A stretch of DNA of 55,690 nucleotides, taken from Cytophagales bacterium Ga0077538 (GTDB lineage: Bacteria > Bacteroidota > Bacteroidia > Cytophagales > Cyclobacteriaceae). The stretch spans positions 1-55,690 of the forward strand of contig LNEN01000153.1 in NCBI GenBank assembly GCA_001464155.1. Direction: 5' to 3'. Of this stretch, positions 26,384 to 35,279 are shown in pieces (positions within the stretch are counted from its first letter, which is position 1; every line of letters begins with the position of its first letter). A program made the translations under genes and the position numbers. Under the pieces are notes generated by a model. That model ran no database searches. It worked only from the letters and a program-made list of their open reading frames with translations, and was not told the DNA's origin.

Positions 26384-27175
26384 TTATAAATCCTTGCCGC
26401 AATGTGGGCAACGTTTTGCTTTCTGCGTTGTATGATCACGCAAATGCTCCGAAATACCGGCAGACAAGATACCCGCAGGTAAAGCGTACATCCCCACACC
26501 AATGATGGCAATGATACCCGCCAAGAATTTTCCCAGTGTAGTAATCGGAACCATGTCTCCATACCCTACCGTTGTGAGGGTAGCAATGCCCCACCACATG
26601 GTGGCAGGTATGCTGGAAAATACCTCTGGTTGTGCCGGCCCCTCCACATAGAACATTACAGTCGCAATAATCACCAGCAAAAAGAAGATGAACATGATCA
26701 CCACCATGAGCTGCTCCCGCCTATCCTTTATCACGGCAAAAATCAGGTTCAAGGCAGTTAGGTAGCGGGCTATCTTCAACATCCGCAATAAACGGAACAG
26801 CCGGAAGATCCTGAGCCAACGCAAATCAATAGGAAGAAAATTGAGATAGAAAGGAAGGATGGACAAGAGGTCCACAAGACCTGACCAGGAAATGGCGTAT
26901 CGAAACCGGCCCACATAGGGTTTACTGTACCGTATTTGCTCTACACTCGTCCACAAACGAAGGACATACTCAATTGAAAAAATGATAACTGAGAAAATCT
27001 CAAACTGATCAAAGAACTCAGCATGTTCTTCGTAAAAATGAGGAACCGTCTCCAATTGTATGGCTGCAATATTGAAAACGATTAACGTAATGAGGAAGTA
27101 CTCAATAATACGGGCAGCTCGATAACCTGATGCAGCAGGCTCCAACAGACCGAATATTCGTTTGCGAAGGGTCAT
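26384..27175 (-). CDS. Voltage-gated-type potassium channel (6-TM ion transporter)
   Basis: 263 residues with about six membrane helices. A voltage-sensor-like S4 is visible as RWLRIFRLFRLLRMLKIARYL, with Arg/Lys every third residue. The pore helix and selectivity filter TLTTVGYGDMVP identify a K+ channel. The C-terminus ends in KAKRCPHCGKDL, a half zinc-ribbon found in this Bacteroidota/Proteobacteria channel group. It probably works as a tetramer in the inner membrane. It converges with the IYD-like gene. Confidence 0.93.
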   Translation of the reverse strand: MTLRKRIFGLLEPAASGYRAARIIEYFLITLIVFNIAAIQLETVPHFYEEHAEFFDQFEIFSVIIFSIEYVLRLWTSVEQIRYSKPYVGRFRYAISWSGLVDLLSILPFYLNFLPIDLRWLRIFRLFRLLRMLKIARYLTALNLIFAVIKDRREQLMVVIMFIFFLLVIIATVMFYVEGPAQPEVFSSIPATMWWGIATLTTVGYGDMVPITTLGKFLAGIIAIIGVGMYALPAGILSAGISEHLRDHTTQKAKRCPHCGKDL

Positions 27176-27303
27176 AAATTAAAAAAATAGCAGCTTACCC
27201 TGCCACATTAAGTTCCAATATAGTGGCTTTTTCGCAGTAAAAACACCCATTGAAAATTTAGGAGCTCCTGCTAAGAAGCAATATGCCAAACAAAAAATCG
27301 AAT

Positions 27304-27311
27304 TAACTTTG
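27304..27311 (+). promoter_or_regulatory. Candidate ffh promoter -7 box
   Basis: TAACTTTG matches TAnnTTTG and lies 46 bp before the ffh ATG. Confidence 0.4.
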
Positions 27312-27357
27312 CACCCTTATACAAAGCCTAGTACACCCATTCATATAATTCACCGCC

Positions 27358-28584
27358 ATGTTCGATAATTTAAGTTCCAAACTCGAGAAAGCCTTTCAAA
27401 CCCTCAAAGGGCAGGGACGCATCACCGAAATTAACGTTGCCACCACCGTTAAGGAGATTCGGAAAGCACTTATCGATGCCGATGTAAACTACAAAGTTGC
27501 CAAAGACGTAACCGATGAAATCAAGGAAAAGGCATTGGGGCAAAATGTGTTAACCTCTGTTTCTCCCGGTCAGTTATTAACCAAAATCACCAACGATGAA
27601 CTAACACGCCTCATGGGCGGTGAGAGTGTCGATATAAAACTGGAGGGCAACCCTTCAATCATACTAATTGCCGGCTTGCAAGGTTCTGGTAAAACAACCT
27701 TCTCTGGTAAGTTGGCTGCCTACTTAAAAAAACAAGGCCGCCAGGTGTTACTTACGGCCTGCGACATTTATCGTCCGGCTGCGATCAACCAATTGAAAGT
27801 GTTGGGCGAGCAAATTGGTGTTGAGGTATATGCAGAACCCGAAAATAAAGATGCCGTAAAAATCGCCAAAGCAGCACTGGAGCATGCTAAGAAAAACAAC
27901 CATCGCATCGTCATAGTCGATACCGCAGGTCGTTTGGCGGTGGATGAAGAGATGATGAAGGAGATTGCTAAACTGAAAGAAGCACTCAATCCTTCAGAAA
28001 CTTTATTCGTGGTAGACGCCATGACAGGTCAGGATGCTGTGAATACTGCAAAAGCGTTTAATGAGCGGTTAAATTTTGATGGCGTGGTGCTGACCAAAAT
28101 GGATGGTGATACACGCGGTGGTGCCGCCCTTTCCATTCGCAGAGTGGTCGAGAAGCCCATCAAGTTCATCAGCATGGGCGAAAAAATGGAAGCGCTCGAT
28201 CGCTTCTATCCTGAGCGTATGGCCAGCCGTATTCTTGGTATGGGTGATGTGGTGACGTTGGTGGAAAAAGCTCAGGAAGCCTTCAATGAAGAAGAAGCCA
28301 AGAGACTCAATGCCAAGCTTCGCAAAAATCAATTCGACTTTAACGACTTTCTCACGCAACTAGAGCAAGTGAAAAAGATGGGGAATATCAAAGACCTCAT
28401 GAGCATGATACCCGGTGTTGGGAAAGCCATGAAGGGTGTTGAAGTAGACGACAATGCGTTTAAACCTGTAGAAGCGATTATCCGCTCCATGACAGCCCAG
28501 GAACGTGAAAATCCAGATGTCATTAACGGCAGTCGCAAAAACCGGATTGCAAAAGGAAGCGGAACCTCCACATGCGCAAGATGA
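27358..28584 (+). CDS. ffh: Signal recognition particle protein Ffh, C-terminus frameshifted
   Basis: The N and G domains are intact: N-terminal helical bundle, Walker A GLQGSGKTT (residues 106-114), ACDIYRPAA, DTAGRL (G3) and LTKMDGDTRGGAALS (G4/G5). The M domain starts normally (NPDVINGSRKNRIAKGSGTS) but reads on as TCAR and stops. The missing stretch, IQEVNQLLKQF-like in relatives, is the RNA-binding helix that grips 4.5S RNA; the usual end MRKMMKTMNKM...GALNPFGR follows in another frame (28572-28652). About 37 nt are missing. Ffh binds signal sequences on ribosomes and delivers them to FtsY; it is normally essential, so a real truncation would be surprising. Confidence 0.93.
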   Translation: MFDNLSSKLEKAFQTLKGQGRITEINVATTVKEIRKALIDADVNYKVAKDVTDEIKEKALGQNVLTSVSPGQLLTKITNDELTRLMGGESVDIKLEGNPSIILIAGLQGSGKTTFSGKLAAYLKKQGRQVLLTACDIYRPAAINQLKVLGEQIGVEVYAEPENKDAVKIAKAALEHAKKNNHRIVIVDTAGRLAVDEEMMKEIAKLKEALNPSETLFVVDAMTGQDAVNTAKAFNERLNFDGVVLTKMDGDTRGGAALSIRRVVEKPIKFISMGEKMEALDRFYPERMASRILGMGDVVTLVEKAQEAFNEEEAKRLNAKLRKNQFDFNDFLTQLEQVKKMGNIKDLMSMIPGVGKAMKGVEVDDNAFKPVEAIIRSMTAQERENPDVINGSRKNRIAKGSGTSTCAR

Positions 28585-28652
28585 TGAAGACCATGAATAA
28601 GATGGGAGGTGGCAAGCGCGCACTCGGTGCACTCAATCCTTTTGGCCGCTAA
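28572..28652 (+). other. Detached Ffh M-domain end in another frame
   Basis: From the ATG at 28572 the frame reads MRKMMKTMNKMGGGKRALG then ALNPFGR and stops at 28650-28652. This is the expected C-terminus of Ffh, shifted out of frame by the loss of about 37 nt at 28569-28571. Confidence 0.85.
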
Positions 28653-28685
28653 TCGCTGACTCCTTCCATCAACTCAACCGATACT

Positions 28686-29234
28686 ATGAAATTGACTGCC
28701 CGTAACATTCACCGCGATTTTGCTTACTTCTATTTGGGATTAATCATCGCCTTTTCTTTCTCTGGTATTTTTCTCAATCACCGCAGAGACTGGCACCCAA
28801 GACGTTACACGTTCAGCTCTCAAGAAATTACGATACCAGCGGTAGCGCATGCAGACAGCCTTGTGAACGAAGCCTATATTGAAGCCTTCACGAAAGAACA
28901 GAAAATTGAAGACAACCTGAGACGGTTTACAGTGGAGAAAGATATCCTTCGAATCTCTTATGAAAAGCATGATGTACAAGTCGATCTTACTACAGGCAAA
29001 GGAAAGATTGATGAATACCGAACCACCCCTGTATTGGGGCAAATGACGCAATTGCACGTAGATACCAGCAAGTGGTGGATCTATTATTCCGATATATTTG
29101 GTGTAGGCATGTTGGTTATTGCTATTACCGGCATGTTTATTCAAAAAGGGGAAAATAGTTTCAGAAGCCGCGGATGGAAATTAGCAACCATTGGTATACT
29201 CTTTCCGCTGATCTTCCTTTTTTTACTGTCTTAA
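28686..29234 (+). CDS. PepSY-associated TM-helix membrane protein
   Basis: 182 residues: one N-terminal membrane helix (FAYFYLGLIIAFSFSGIFLNH, starting with the NIHRDFAYF motif of PepSY_TM proteins), a periplasmic PepSY-like domain, then two C-terminal helices (IFGVGMLVIAITGMFIQ and ATIGILFPLIFLFLL). The HVDTSKWWIYYSDIF motif before the second helix is typical. Such proteins often accompany iron uptake or respiratory functions, but no such partner is adjacent. It lies 33 bp after the ffh remnant end. Confidence 0.85.
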   Translation: MKLTARNIHRDFAYFYLGLIIAFSFSGIFLNHRRDWHPRRYTFSSQEITIPAVAHADSLVNEAYIEAFTKEQKIEDNLRRFTVEKDILRISYEKHDVQVDLTTGKGKIDEYRTTPVLGQMTQLHVDTSKWWIYYSDIFGVGMLVIAITGMFIQKGENSFRSRGWKLATIGILFPLIFLFLLS

Positions 29235-29318
29235 GGGGTAAAATAATCATCGCTTAGAAACTAAAGTCCCTTTACCCTCGTTAACAAACATAGTTTACAG
29301 GTATTTTAGTATAAATAG

Positions 29319-29346
29319 AAAATGCTCCGAACGTTCGGGGCATTTT
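29319..29346. terminator. Palindromic terminator-like hairpin
   Basis: AAAATGCTCCGAA (29319-29331) faces TTCGGGGCATTTT (29334-29346), a near-perfect 28-nt palindrome with A/T-rich flanks, after the PepSY gene and before the DUF2911 gene. Confidence 0.7.
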
Positions 29347-29392
29347 CGCGTTATATCCATTACTCATGAACATTAAACAAAACCTATTGATT

Positions 29393-29899
29393 ATGAAAAA
29401 AATTACAAGCCTTGCGTTAGTGTTATTTGCCTTTATGTCGGTTGAGGGTATGGCACAAGAAAAGCCATTAAGCCCAAAAGAAACAGTTGACGGATCCATT
29501 GATGGAACAAAAGTTACTATTGTGTACTCTCGTCCTTCTGCCCGTGGCCGGAAAATGCTTGGTGAAAAAGAACCTTTCGGACAAGTATGGAGAACAGGGG
29601 CCAACGATGCCACCACCATTGAATTTGATAAAGCCGTAACCATTGAAGGCAAAACCTTGGCCGCTGGGAAATACGCCTTGTTCACAATCCCTGGAGAAAA
29701 GGAGTGGACCATCATTTTCAATAAAGATCCAAAGCAATGGGGTGCGTACAAGTACAAAGAAAGTGATGACGTTTTGCGCGTGAATGTTAAACCCGGAAAA
29801 GCTGATTTCACTGAAACCTTTACCATTGCAATTGAAAAAGATGGTGTGAACCTAAAATGGGAGACCACATCCGTAACCTTTAAAATTAAGAAAGGTTAG
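29393..29899 (+). CDS. DUF2911 secreted protein
   Basis: 168 residues from the ATG at 29393; an in-frame ATG also exists at 29366, but MKKITSLALVLFAFMSVEGMAQ is the natural signal peptide. The mature part is a DUF2911 domain: SPKETVDGSIDGTKVTIVYSRPSARGRKMLGE, then PFGQVWRTGANDATTIEFDKAVTIEG and the tail YKESDDVLRVNVKP. It is expected in the periplasm. DUF2911 proteins are common in Bacteroidota and their function is unknown. It has its own terminator. Confidence 0.88.
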   Translation: MKKITSLALVLFAFMSVEGMAQEKPLSPKETVDGSIDGTKVTIVYSRPSARGRKMLGEKEPFGQVWRTGANDATTIEFDKAVTIEGKTLAAGKYALFTIPGEKEWTIIFNKDPKQWGAYKYKESDDVLRVNVKPGKADFTETFTIAIEKDGVNLKWETTSVTFKIKKG

Positions 29900-29919
29900 T
29901 ATTCGTTAAATTTCAATTA

Positions 29920-29947
29920 AAAGCTCTGCGAAAGCAGGGCTTTTTTT
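29920..29947 (+). terminator. Intrinsic terminator after DUF2911 gene
   Basis: AAAGCTCTGC (29920-29929) / GCAGGGCTTT (29934-29943) with a GAAA tetraloop and a following T run. Confidence 0.88.
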
Positions 29948-30001
29948 ATGACTAAGCACGAAGGGATTTGCGAAGCCCTCTTTTTTTTATAACCTTTAGA
30001 T

Positions 30002-30481
30002 ATGGAGGTGCTTGGCCGATACGATCGTGTAGATTTACCCGGCTTAGGGCTCAAAAACATTCATGCCAAAGTAGACACGGGCGCCTATCGCTGTAGTCTT
30101 CATTGCCTGAGTGCGAAAGAAGTAAATGGTGTGCTCGAATTTATTCTACTGGATGAAGAGCATCCGGAGTTTACGGGAATGAAATTTTCCTTCACTACCT
30201 TTCACAAGCGCGACATCAAAAATTCCTTTGGAGAAGTTGAAAGGCGATATGTCATCAACACTACGATCAAGTTATTTAACGAAGAAATAACAGCCGATTT
30301 TTCTCTGAGCAACAGAGGTTCCTTAAAATTTCCGATATTAATCGGTAGAAAAATTTTACGAGATCGTTTTTTGATTGATGTAAAAAAGAAGAATCTTTCT
30401 TTCAAAGCGAAACAAAAAAGGTTACGAGAAAAACGCACCTCGCGTGCCTCTCATAAGGCCTCTAAAAAATCAAGATTATGA
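30002..30481 (+). CDS. ATP-dependent zinc protease / retropepsin-like RimB family
   Basis: 159 residues of the RimB-type (DUF785) aspartic-protease-like family. The catalytic motif [13 protein letters not shown] carries the D-T-G-A active site, followed by the flap-like [17 protein letters not shown] and [18 protein letters not shown], whose IGRKxL motif is diagnostic. The C-terminus is very basic. Family members are encoded beside rimK and are linked to trimming or regulating RimK-added tails. Here the stop overlaps the next gene's start (ATGA), showing translational coupling with the RimK-like ligase. Confidence 0.9.
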   Translation: MEVLGRYDRVDLPGLGLKNIHAKVDTGAYRCSLHCLSAKEVNGVLEFILLDEEHPEFTGMKFSFTTFHKRDIKNSFGEVERRYVINTTIKLFNEEITADFSLSNRGSLKFPILIGRKILRDRFLIDVKKKNLSFKAKQKRLREKRTSRASHKASKKSRL

Positions 30482-31386
30482 ACATTGCCATACTTTCCCG
30501 CAATCCCAAGCTCTACTCAACCAAGAGACTAAAACTTGCAGCTGAAAAAAGAGGACACACGGTGGAGATCATTGACCACATGAAATGTGTGTTGTACCTG
30601 GAGAAGAAAAATCCCATGGTTTTATACAATGGCCGCAAACTCGATTACTTTGATGCCATCATTCCTCGCATTGGTGCTTCTGTTACCGTCTATGGCGCAG
30701 CCGTTGTGAGACAATTCGAGATGATGAAAGTTTTTACCGCAGTTGAATCTCAGGCACTGATTCGCTCGCGTGATAAATTCAGAAGTCTGCAAATTCTTTC
30801 CAGGGCTGGACTTGGTTTGCCCAAGACCGTGTTTATGGATTACGCCAAACACACCGAAGGAATTGTAGAAGCGGTTGGTGGGGCACCTGTTATCATTAAA
30901 TTATTAGAAGGCACACAAGGGTTGGGCGTAGTGCTGGCCGAAAATAAGAAAGCAGCGCAATCCGTTATCGATGCCTTTCATGGTTTGAAGACACGCATCA
31001 TGGTGCAGGAATTCATCAAAGAATCGAAGGGTGCTGATCTTCGGGCCTTTGTCGTGAACGGAGAAGTAGTGGGCGCGATGAAGCGTCAGGCGAAAGACGG
31101 AGAGTTTCGCTCCAACTTGCATAGAGGAGGAAAAGCAACACTCATTAAACTAAATGTGCACGAAAAGCACACCGCTATTATTGCGGCCAAAAAAATGGGA
31201 CTGGGTGTTGCTGGTGTTGACATGCTCCCCTCACCTAGAGGTCCACTCATCATCGAAGTGAACTCTTCCCCAGGCTTAGAAGGCATTGAAGGTGCCACCA
31301 AAGTAGATATTGCAGGAAAGATCATCCAGTATCTGGAAAGAAATGCACTCAAGAAAAAAATTCAAAAAGATAAAATCAACGCTTAA
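30478..31386 (+). CDS. rimK: RimK family alpha-L-glutamate ligase (ATP-grasp)
   Basis: 302 residues, the usual RimK length. ATP-grasp features: [21 protein letters not shown], the P-loop-like [15 protein letters not shown], the [17 protein letters not shown] lid and the Mg2+-binding end [14 protein letters not shown]. RimK adds glutamates to the C-terminus of ribosomal protein S6 in E. coli; in other lineages related ligases glutamylate cofactors. It sits in a three-gene run: RimB-type protease (4-bp overlap upstream) and an AstE/AspA-type hydrolase downstream (42 bp). An attach-and-trim peptide-modification module is inferred. Confidence 0.93.
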   Translation: MNIAILSRNPKLYSTKRLKLAAEKRGHTVEIIDHMKCVLYLEKKNPMVLYNGRKLDYFDAIIPRIGASVTVYGAAVVRQFEMMKVFTAVESQALIRSRDKFRSLQILSRAGLGLPKTVFMDYAKHTEGIVEAVGGAPVIIKLLEGTQGLGVVLAENKKAAQSVIDAFHGLKTRIMVQEFIKESKGADLRAFVVNGEVVGAMKRQAKDGEFRSNLHRGGKATLIKLNVHEKHTAIIAAKKMGLGVAGVDMLPSPRGPLIIEVNSSPGLEGIEGATKVDIAGKIIQYLERNALKKKIQKDKINA

Positions 31387-31428
31387 TCAGTTAATCGTCA
31401 ACCGTTAACTGTTGATAAGTAAAAGTGT

Positions 31429-32391
31429 ATGAGAGAAGTCAAAATTGCAGGCCACGAAATTCGTCCGGGTGAATTCAAGGAGATTAATATCAATATTGCC
31501 CGACTACCTTCTCACACACAAATCGAAACACCCATATACGTTTCGCGAAGTAAAGAAGACGGACCTGTGTTAGCCTTGATGGCGGGCATGCATGGTGATG
31601 AGATCAACGGAATGGAAATTGTGCGGAGGATCATTGATGGCAAATTAAATCAACCGAAGCGGGGAACAGTGGTTTGCATCCCTATCATCAATGTTTATGG
31701 CTTTCTCAATTTCTCCCGCGATGTGCCCGATGGAAAAGATGTAAACCGTTCTTTTCCGGGTAGCAAGTCCGGCTCGCTTGCCTCTCGGGTAGCCTATCAT
31801 GTTACGCACGACATCATCCCAAGCATCGATTACGGAATCGATTTTCACACAGGAGGCGCCATGCGCACCAACTACCCACAAGTACGGGCAACCTTAAGCG
31901 ATGCTAAAAATCTGGAGTTAGCCAATGCTTTTGCTGCACCTTTTACACTCGATGCTCCCTTCAGACCAAGCTCCCTTCGAAAAGAAGCTTCCAAAAAAGG
32001 AAAGAACATCATTGTGTACGAAGCCGGTGAATCCCTACGCTTCGACCAGCAAGCCATCGAAGAAGGAATTGCAGGCACCCTTCGCTTAATGAATCATTTA
32101 CACATGAATGAATGGGCTCCAGAGCCTAAGGAAGAAAATAGAATTATTTGGAGTTCCTCTTGGATCCGCACCAAGCATGCAGGATTATTTCAATCAGTAG
32201 TAAACAGCGGTGACTTGGTACACAAAGGTCAATGGGTTGGTACCATCACTGATCCGTTTGGAGAATTTAAAGAACAGGTTATTGCCAAAGAAACAGGCTA
32301 CGTTATCGGGCTCAACAATATCCCCGTTGTTAATGCGGGGGATGCACTCATTCACTTAGGCATGGATAATTTCTGTAAACTGGAAAAATAG
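31429..32391 (+). CDS. Succinylglutamate desuccinylase / aspartoacylase family Zn hydrolase
   Basis: 320 residues with the AstE/AspA (M14-like) zinc site: H and E in AGMHGDEINGMEI and the third ligand in IDFHTGGA; DVNRSFPGSKSGSLASR is the substrate-arginine loop. The C-terminal ~90 residues (HAGLFQSVVNSGDLVHKGQWVGTITDPFGE) form the small beta-barrel domain of the longer subfamily. True AstE acts in arginine catabolism, but there are no other ast genes here. The position after rimK, as in many Bacteroidota and Gammaproteobacteria, suggests a role linked to the ligase. It converges with the antiporter gene 2 bp away. Confidence 0.9.
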   Translation: MREVKIAGHEIRPGEFKEININIARLPSHTQIETPIYVSRSKEDGPVLALMAGMHGDEINGMEIVRRIIDGKLNQPKRGTVVCIPIINVYGFLNFSRDVPDGKDVNRSFPGSKSGSLASRVAYHVTHDIIPSIDYGIDFHTGGAMRTNYPQVRATLSDAKNLELANAFAAPFTLDAPFRPSSLRKEASKKGKNIIVYEAGESLRFDQQAIEEGIAGTLRLMNHLHMNEWAPEPKEENRIIWSSSWIRTKHAGLFQSVVNSGDLVHKGQWVGTITDPFGEFKEQVIAKETGYVIGLNNIPVVNAGDALIHLGMDNFCKLEK

Positions 32392-32393
32392 CC

Positions 32394-33977
32394 CTATCGC
32401 TTATCCAACATCAGCCTAGCTTCTTCCAAGTCTAACTCATACTCAATTTTCCGTAAGGCTTCATCGCTAATGCTTCCCTGATTGCGCATAGCAAAGATCT
32501 TTTTGCGCTCCATCAACAACAATTCATGTTGTATTCTGTGAAACTCGTTAATCTGCTCTTCATTAAGGCGCCTTGTACTTGGATCTTTTTGTAAACGCTG
32601 AATCCGGATTTCGTATTTTGTTTTAATTTGATTTAATACCTCATCGCTTAAGCTAAGCGAAAACTCCTCTTCAATTCGCTCAATAACGGCTGCTGCAATT
32701 TTCAGGCGTGCTTCATGCTCTTCATGCAACTCCCGATCATCTTGCTTAATCCCCAACCACTTTATCAGAGGTCGTAAACTTAACCCCTGAATCACAAGCG
32801 TAGAGAAGATCACACAGAAAGTTAGAAAGATAATGAGACTTCGATTTTCAAAAGGTTGATTGTTGGAGAGTGTTAAGGGCAAGGCCAAAGCAGCTGCTAA
32901 CGAAACAACACCGCGCATGCCAGACCAGGCAATGATTGTTACCAACCGCACATTCGTATCAGGTTCCTTTTCGCGAATGCTTTTAAATAACCAGCGGGGA
33001 ACGTAGGCACCTGGATATACCCAAATGATTCGTCCAACAATAACCGCCAAACTTACGATGGCTCCATAGCCTAGCAGTTTACCAATAGAGGCATTGTCAA
33101 TTTCGTTTAGAATTCCCGGCAGTTGCAAGCCTATTAAAATGAAGATAATACCATTGAGAATAAAGATGACCGTGTCCCAGGTACCATTGGCCTGTAGGCG
33201 TGTACGTTGTGAGAAAACTTCAGACGAATTCCAACTCAGGTACAAGCCAGCCGCCACCACTGCCAGTACACCCGACATGTGGAACTCTTCAGCACCGAGG
33301 TAGGCAATAAAGGGCACTAAAAAAGTAAGTGTCGTATCGGTGGTAGGATTATCAGGAGTGATTTTATGAATCCACTTAAAAACAAAACCGAGTACCAAAC
33401 CAAAAATAATTCCCCCAATCGCCACATAAAAGAATTGAACACCCGCGGTAGATAAACTAAAGGTACCGGTAACTACAGCCGCCACTGCATAGCGGTAGGC
33501 AATCAATCCAGTAGCATCGTTCACCAGGCTCTCCCCTTCTAAGATGGTGATGACTCTTTTGGGCAAACCCAAGCCCTTGGTAGCGGCCGCAGCGGCTACT
33601 GCATCAGGCGGAGAGATGATGGCGCCCAATACAAAAGATTCTGCCCACGAAAATCCAGGAATAAAATAATGCGCTACTGCTGCTACTGCACACGTAGTGA
33701 AAATTACGCAGCCGATGGCCAATAGAGTAATAGGTCTTTTTGCTTTTTTGAAATCAGGCCAGGAGGTTGTCCAGGCTGCCGCGTATAAGATAGGAGGTAA
33801 GAAAATTAAGAAAACAATGTCCGGTTGCAAGGCCACAGGCGGAAGCCCCGGAACAAAACCAATCAGCATACCCGCCAGCACAAGTAAAATAGGATAGGGT
33901 ATTTTTATCTTATCTGTAATTTCCGCCAGAGCGGTTACAACTGTGAGTAAAATAATAACGAGGGCAATATTGTTCAT
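32394..33977 (-). CDS. Na+/H+ antiporter (CPA1, NhaP/YjcE type)
   Basis: 527 residues: about 12 membrane helices in the first 400, then a cytoplasmic helical tail of ~120 residues. CPA1 marks are visible: VLAGMLIGFVPGLPP, ILEGESLVNDATGLIAYRYAVA (ion-binding Asn-Asp), the FVLGAIISPPDAVAAAAATKGLG unwound helix region, and WSGMRGVVSLAAALALP (conserved Arg). It exchanges cytoplasmic Na+ or K+ for H+ at the inner membrane. The charged tail (LLMERKKIFAMRNQG) is typical of the YjcE group. Confidence 0.93.
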   Translation of the reverse strand: MNNIALVIILLTVVTALAEITDKIKIPYPILLVLAGMLIGFVPGLPPVALQPDIVFLIFLPPILYAAAWTTSWPDFKKAKRPITLLAIGCVIFTTCAVAAVAHYFIPGFSWAESFVLGAIISPPDAVAAAAATKGLGLPKRVITILEGESLVNDATGLIAYRYAVAAVVTGTFSLSTAGVQFFYVAIGGIIFGLVLGFVFKWIHKITPDNPTTDTTLTFLVPFIAYLGAEEFHMSGVLAVVAAGLYLSWNSSEVFSQRTRLQANGTWDTVIFILNGIIFILIGLQLPGILNEIDNASIGKLLGYGAIVSLAVIVGRIIWVYPGAYVPRWLFKSIREKEPDTNVRLVTIIAWSGMRGVVSLAAALALPLTLSNNQPFENRSLIIFLTFCVIFSTLVIQGLSLRPLIKWLGIKQDDRELHEEHEARLKIAAAVIERIEEEFSLSLSDEVLNQIKTKYEIRIQRLQKDPSTRRLNEEQINEFHRIQHELLLMERKKIFAMRNQGSISDEALRKIEYELDLEEARLMLDKR

Positions 33978-34124
33978 AGGGGTCTGCTATCTGTTAATAT
34001 TGAATGTATAAAAAAGAAATACACAAACTAAGTTCCCACGATTTTTACGGACCTTTCCTGTCCCCTGCACACTTATTTGAAAGAATGCTTGAACTATTCC
34101 GGGTATTGCCTGTTCTTAGCATGA

Positions 34125-34535
34125 ATGAAGGTAAAAGTTTCCCGAAAAGAGCATTTTAATGCCGCACATCGACTCTTCAATCCAAACTGGACAGAAGAAC
34201 AGAATGAGAAGGTTTTTGGAAAGTGTAATAATCCCAATTACCATGGCCACAACTACGAGCTAATTGTAAGCTTGGTAGGAGAACCCGATCCGGAAACTGG
34301 CTACGTATACGACCTAAAAGTGCTAAGTGACATTATAAAAGAAAATGTCCTTATTAAACTTGATCATAAAAACTTAAATTTAGATACAGAATATTTCTTG
34401 AGTCTCATTCCAACAGCTGAAAACATAGCGCTTGTCATCTGGAGAATACTGAGGCAGAAGATTGACCCCAAGTTTGAATTGAAAATTACACTCTATGAGA
34501 CAGAAAGAAATTTCGTTGAATATCCGGCCTCTTAA
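34125..34535 (+). CDS. queD: 6-carboxytetrahydropterin synthase / 6-pyruvoyl-tetrahydropterin synthase (QueD)
   Basis: 136 residues. The zinc-binding histidines are in FNAAHRL and NYHGHNYEL, and the catalytic Cys in FGKCNNPNYHG; PTAENIALVIW and ITLYETERNFVEY complete the T-fold. QueD turns dihydroneopterin triphosphate (the FolE product) into carboxytetrahydropterin, the first committed step to queuosine. folE starts directly behind it, so the pair encodes two consecutive steps. Confidence 0.9.
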   Translation: MKVKVSRKEHFNAAHRLFNPNWTEEQNEKVFGKCNNPNYHGHNYELIVSLVGEPDPETGYVYDLKVLSDIIKENVLIKLDHKNLNLDTEYFLSLIPTAENIALVIWRILRQKIDPKFELKITLYETERNFVEYPAS

Positions 34536-34557
34536 GCCGCTCCATGAGGATGACGAT

Positions 34558-35187
34558 ATGGATCATGCCGCCTCTTCGGCAGAGACTCCTATGCGTAAAG
34601 ATGCTTTCGACCTCAGCGATGACGAGAAGATTGACCGCATTGAGAAACACTTCAAAGACATTATGGAAACCCTTGGCCTCGACCTTACGGACGACAGCCT
34701 GGCGGGCACACCAAAAAGGGTAGCCAAAATGTTTGTGAAAGAAGCCTTCAGCGGCCTCAATCCTAAAAATAAGCCGGTCGCACGCCTCTTCGATAATAAG
34801 TATAACTATGATCAAATGCTGGTAGAGAAGGACATCACGTTCTATTCTCATTGCGAGCACCATTTCGTTCCCATTTATGGCAAGGCCCATGTAGCCTATT
34901 TTAGTAGCGGCAAAGTAATTGGCCTCTCTAAGATTAACCGCATTGTACAGTACTTCTCCAAACGACCTCAGGTGCAGGAAAGGCTTACCGTGCAAATCGG
35001 GCAGGAGATGGAACGTATCCTGCAAACAAAATCGGTAGCCGTGGTGATGGATGCCAACCACATGTGTGTGGCTTCCAGGGGGGTAAGTGACACCAACAGC
35101 AAGACCGGAACCGCTTATTTCTCGGGCAAGTTCAAAGACGATGAAAATGTAAAGCGCGAATTTCTCAACTATGTGAATTCAAAATAA
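34558..35187 (+). CDS. folE: GTP cyclohydrolase I (FolE)
   Basis: 209 residues from the ATG at 34558. The frame is open to an ATG at 34495, which would overlap queD by 41 bp and add 21 residues; the internal ATG is favoured for lack of overlap. Family marks: DSLAGTPKRVAKMFVKEAFSGL, the zinc/active site FYSHCEHHFVPIYGKAHVAY, GLSKINRIVQYFSKRPQVQERLT and DANHMCVASRG with the second zinc Cys. It converts GTP to dihydroneopterin triphosphate for folate and, through QueD, queuosine. A terminator follows. Confidence 0.94.
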   Translation: MDHAASSAETPMRKDAFDLSDDEKIDRIEKHFKDIMETLGLDLTDDSLAGTPKRVAKMFVKEAFSGLNPKNKPVARLFDNKYNYDQMLVEKDITFYSHCEHHFVPIYGKAHVAYFSSGKVIGLSKINRIVQYFSKRPQVQERLTVQIGQEMERILQTKSVAVVMDANHMCVASRGVSDTNSKTGTAYFSGKFKDDENVKREFLNYVNSK

Positions 35188-35193
35188 GAAGAT

Positions 35194-35215
35194 GGCCCTC
35201 CGGGGCCTTTTTTTA
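35194..35215 (+). terminator. Short terminator after folE
   Basis: GGCCC (35194-35198) / GGGCC (35203-35207) with loop TCCG, then seven or more T. Confidence 0.65.
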
Positions 35216-35279
35216 TGCCCAAAACCTTCCTTTACTTGAAACAAAATTGTGTAGTTTAGTACCTTAAAATTTTCTGAAT

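Noticed and set aside
28561-28652. Programmed frameshifting in ffh (and in ftsK and the cold-shock gene)
   Set aside because: A frameshift could join the two frames but not supply the missing 12-19 conserved residues, which are absent from the DNA, and no slippery site is at the junctions.
34495-34557. Longer FolE start overlapping queD
   Set aside because: It adds 21 residues without family similarity and overlaps queD by 41 bp; the ATG at 34558 is simpler, though the longer form is not excluded.
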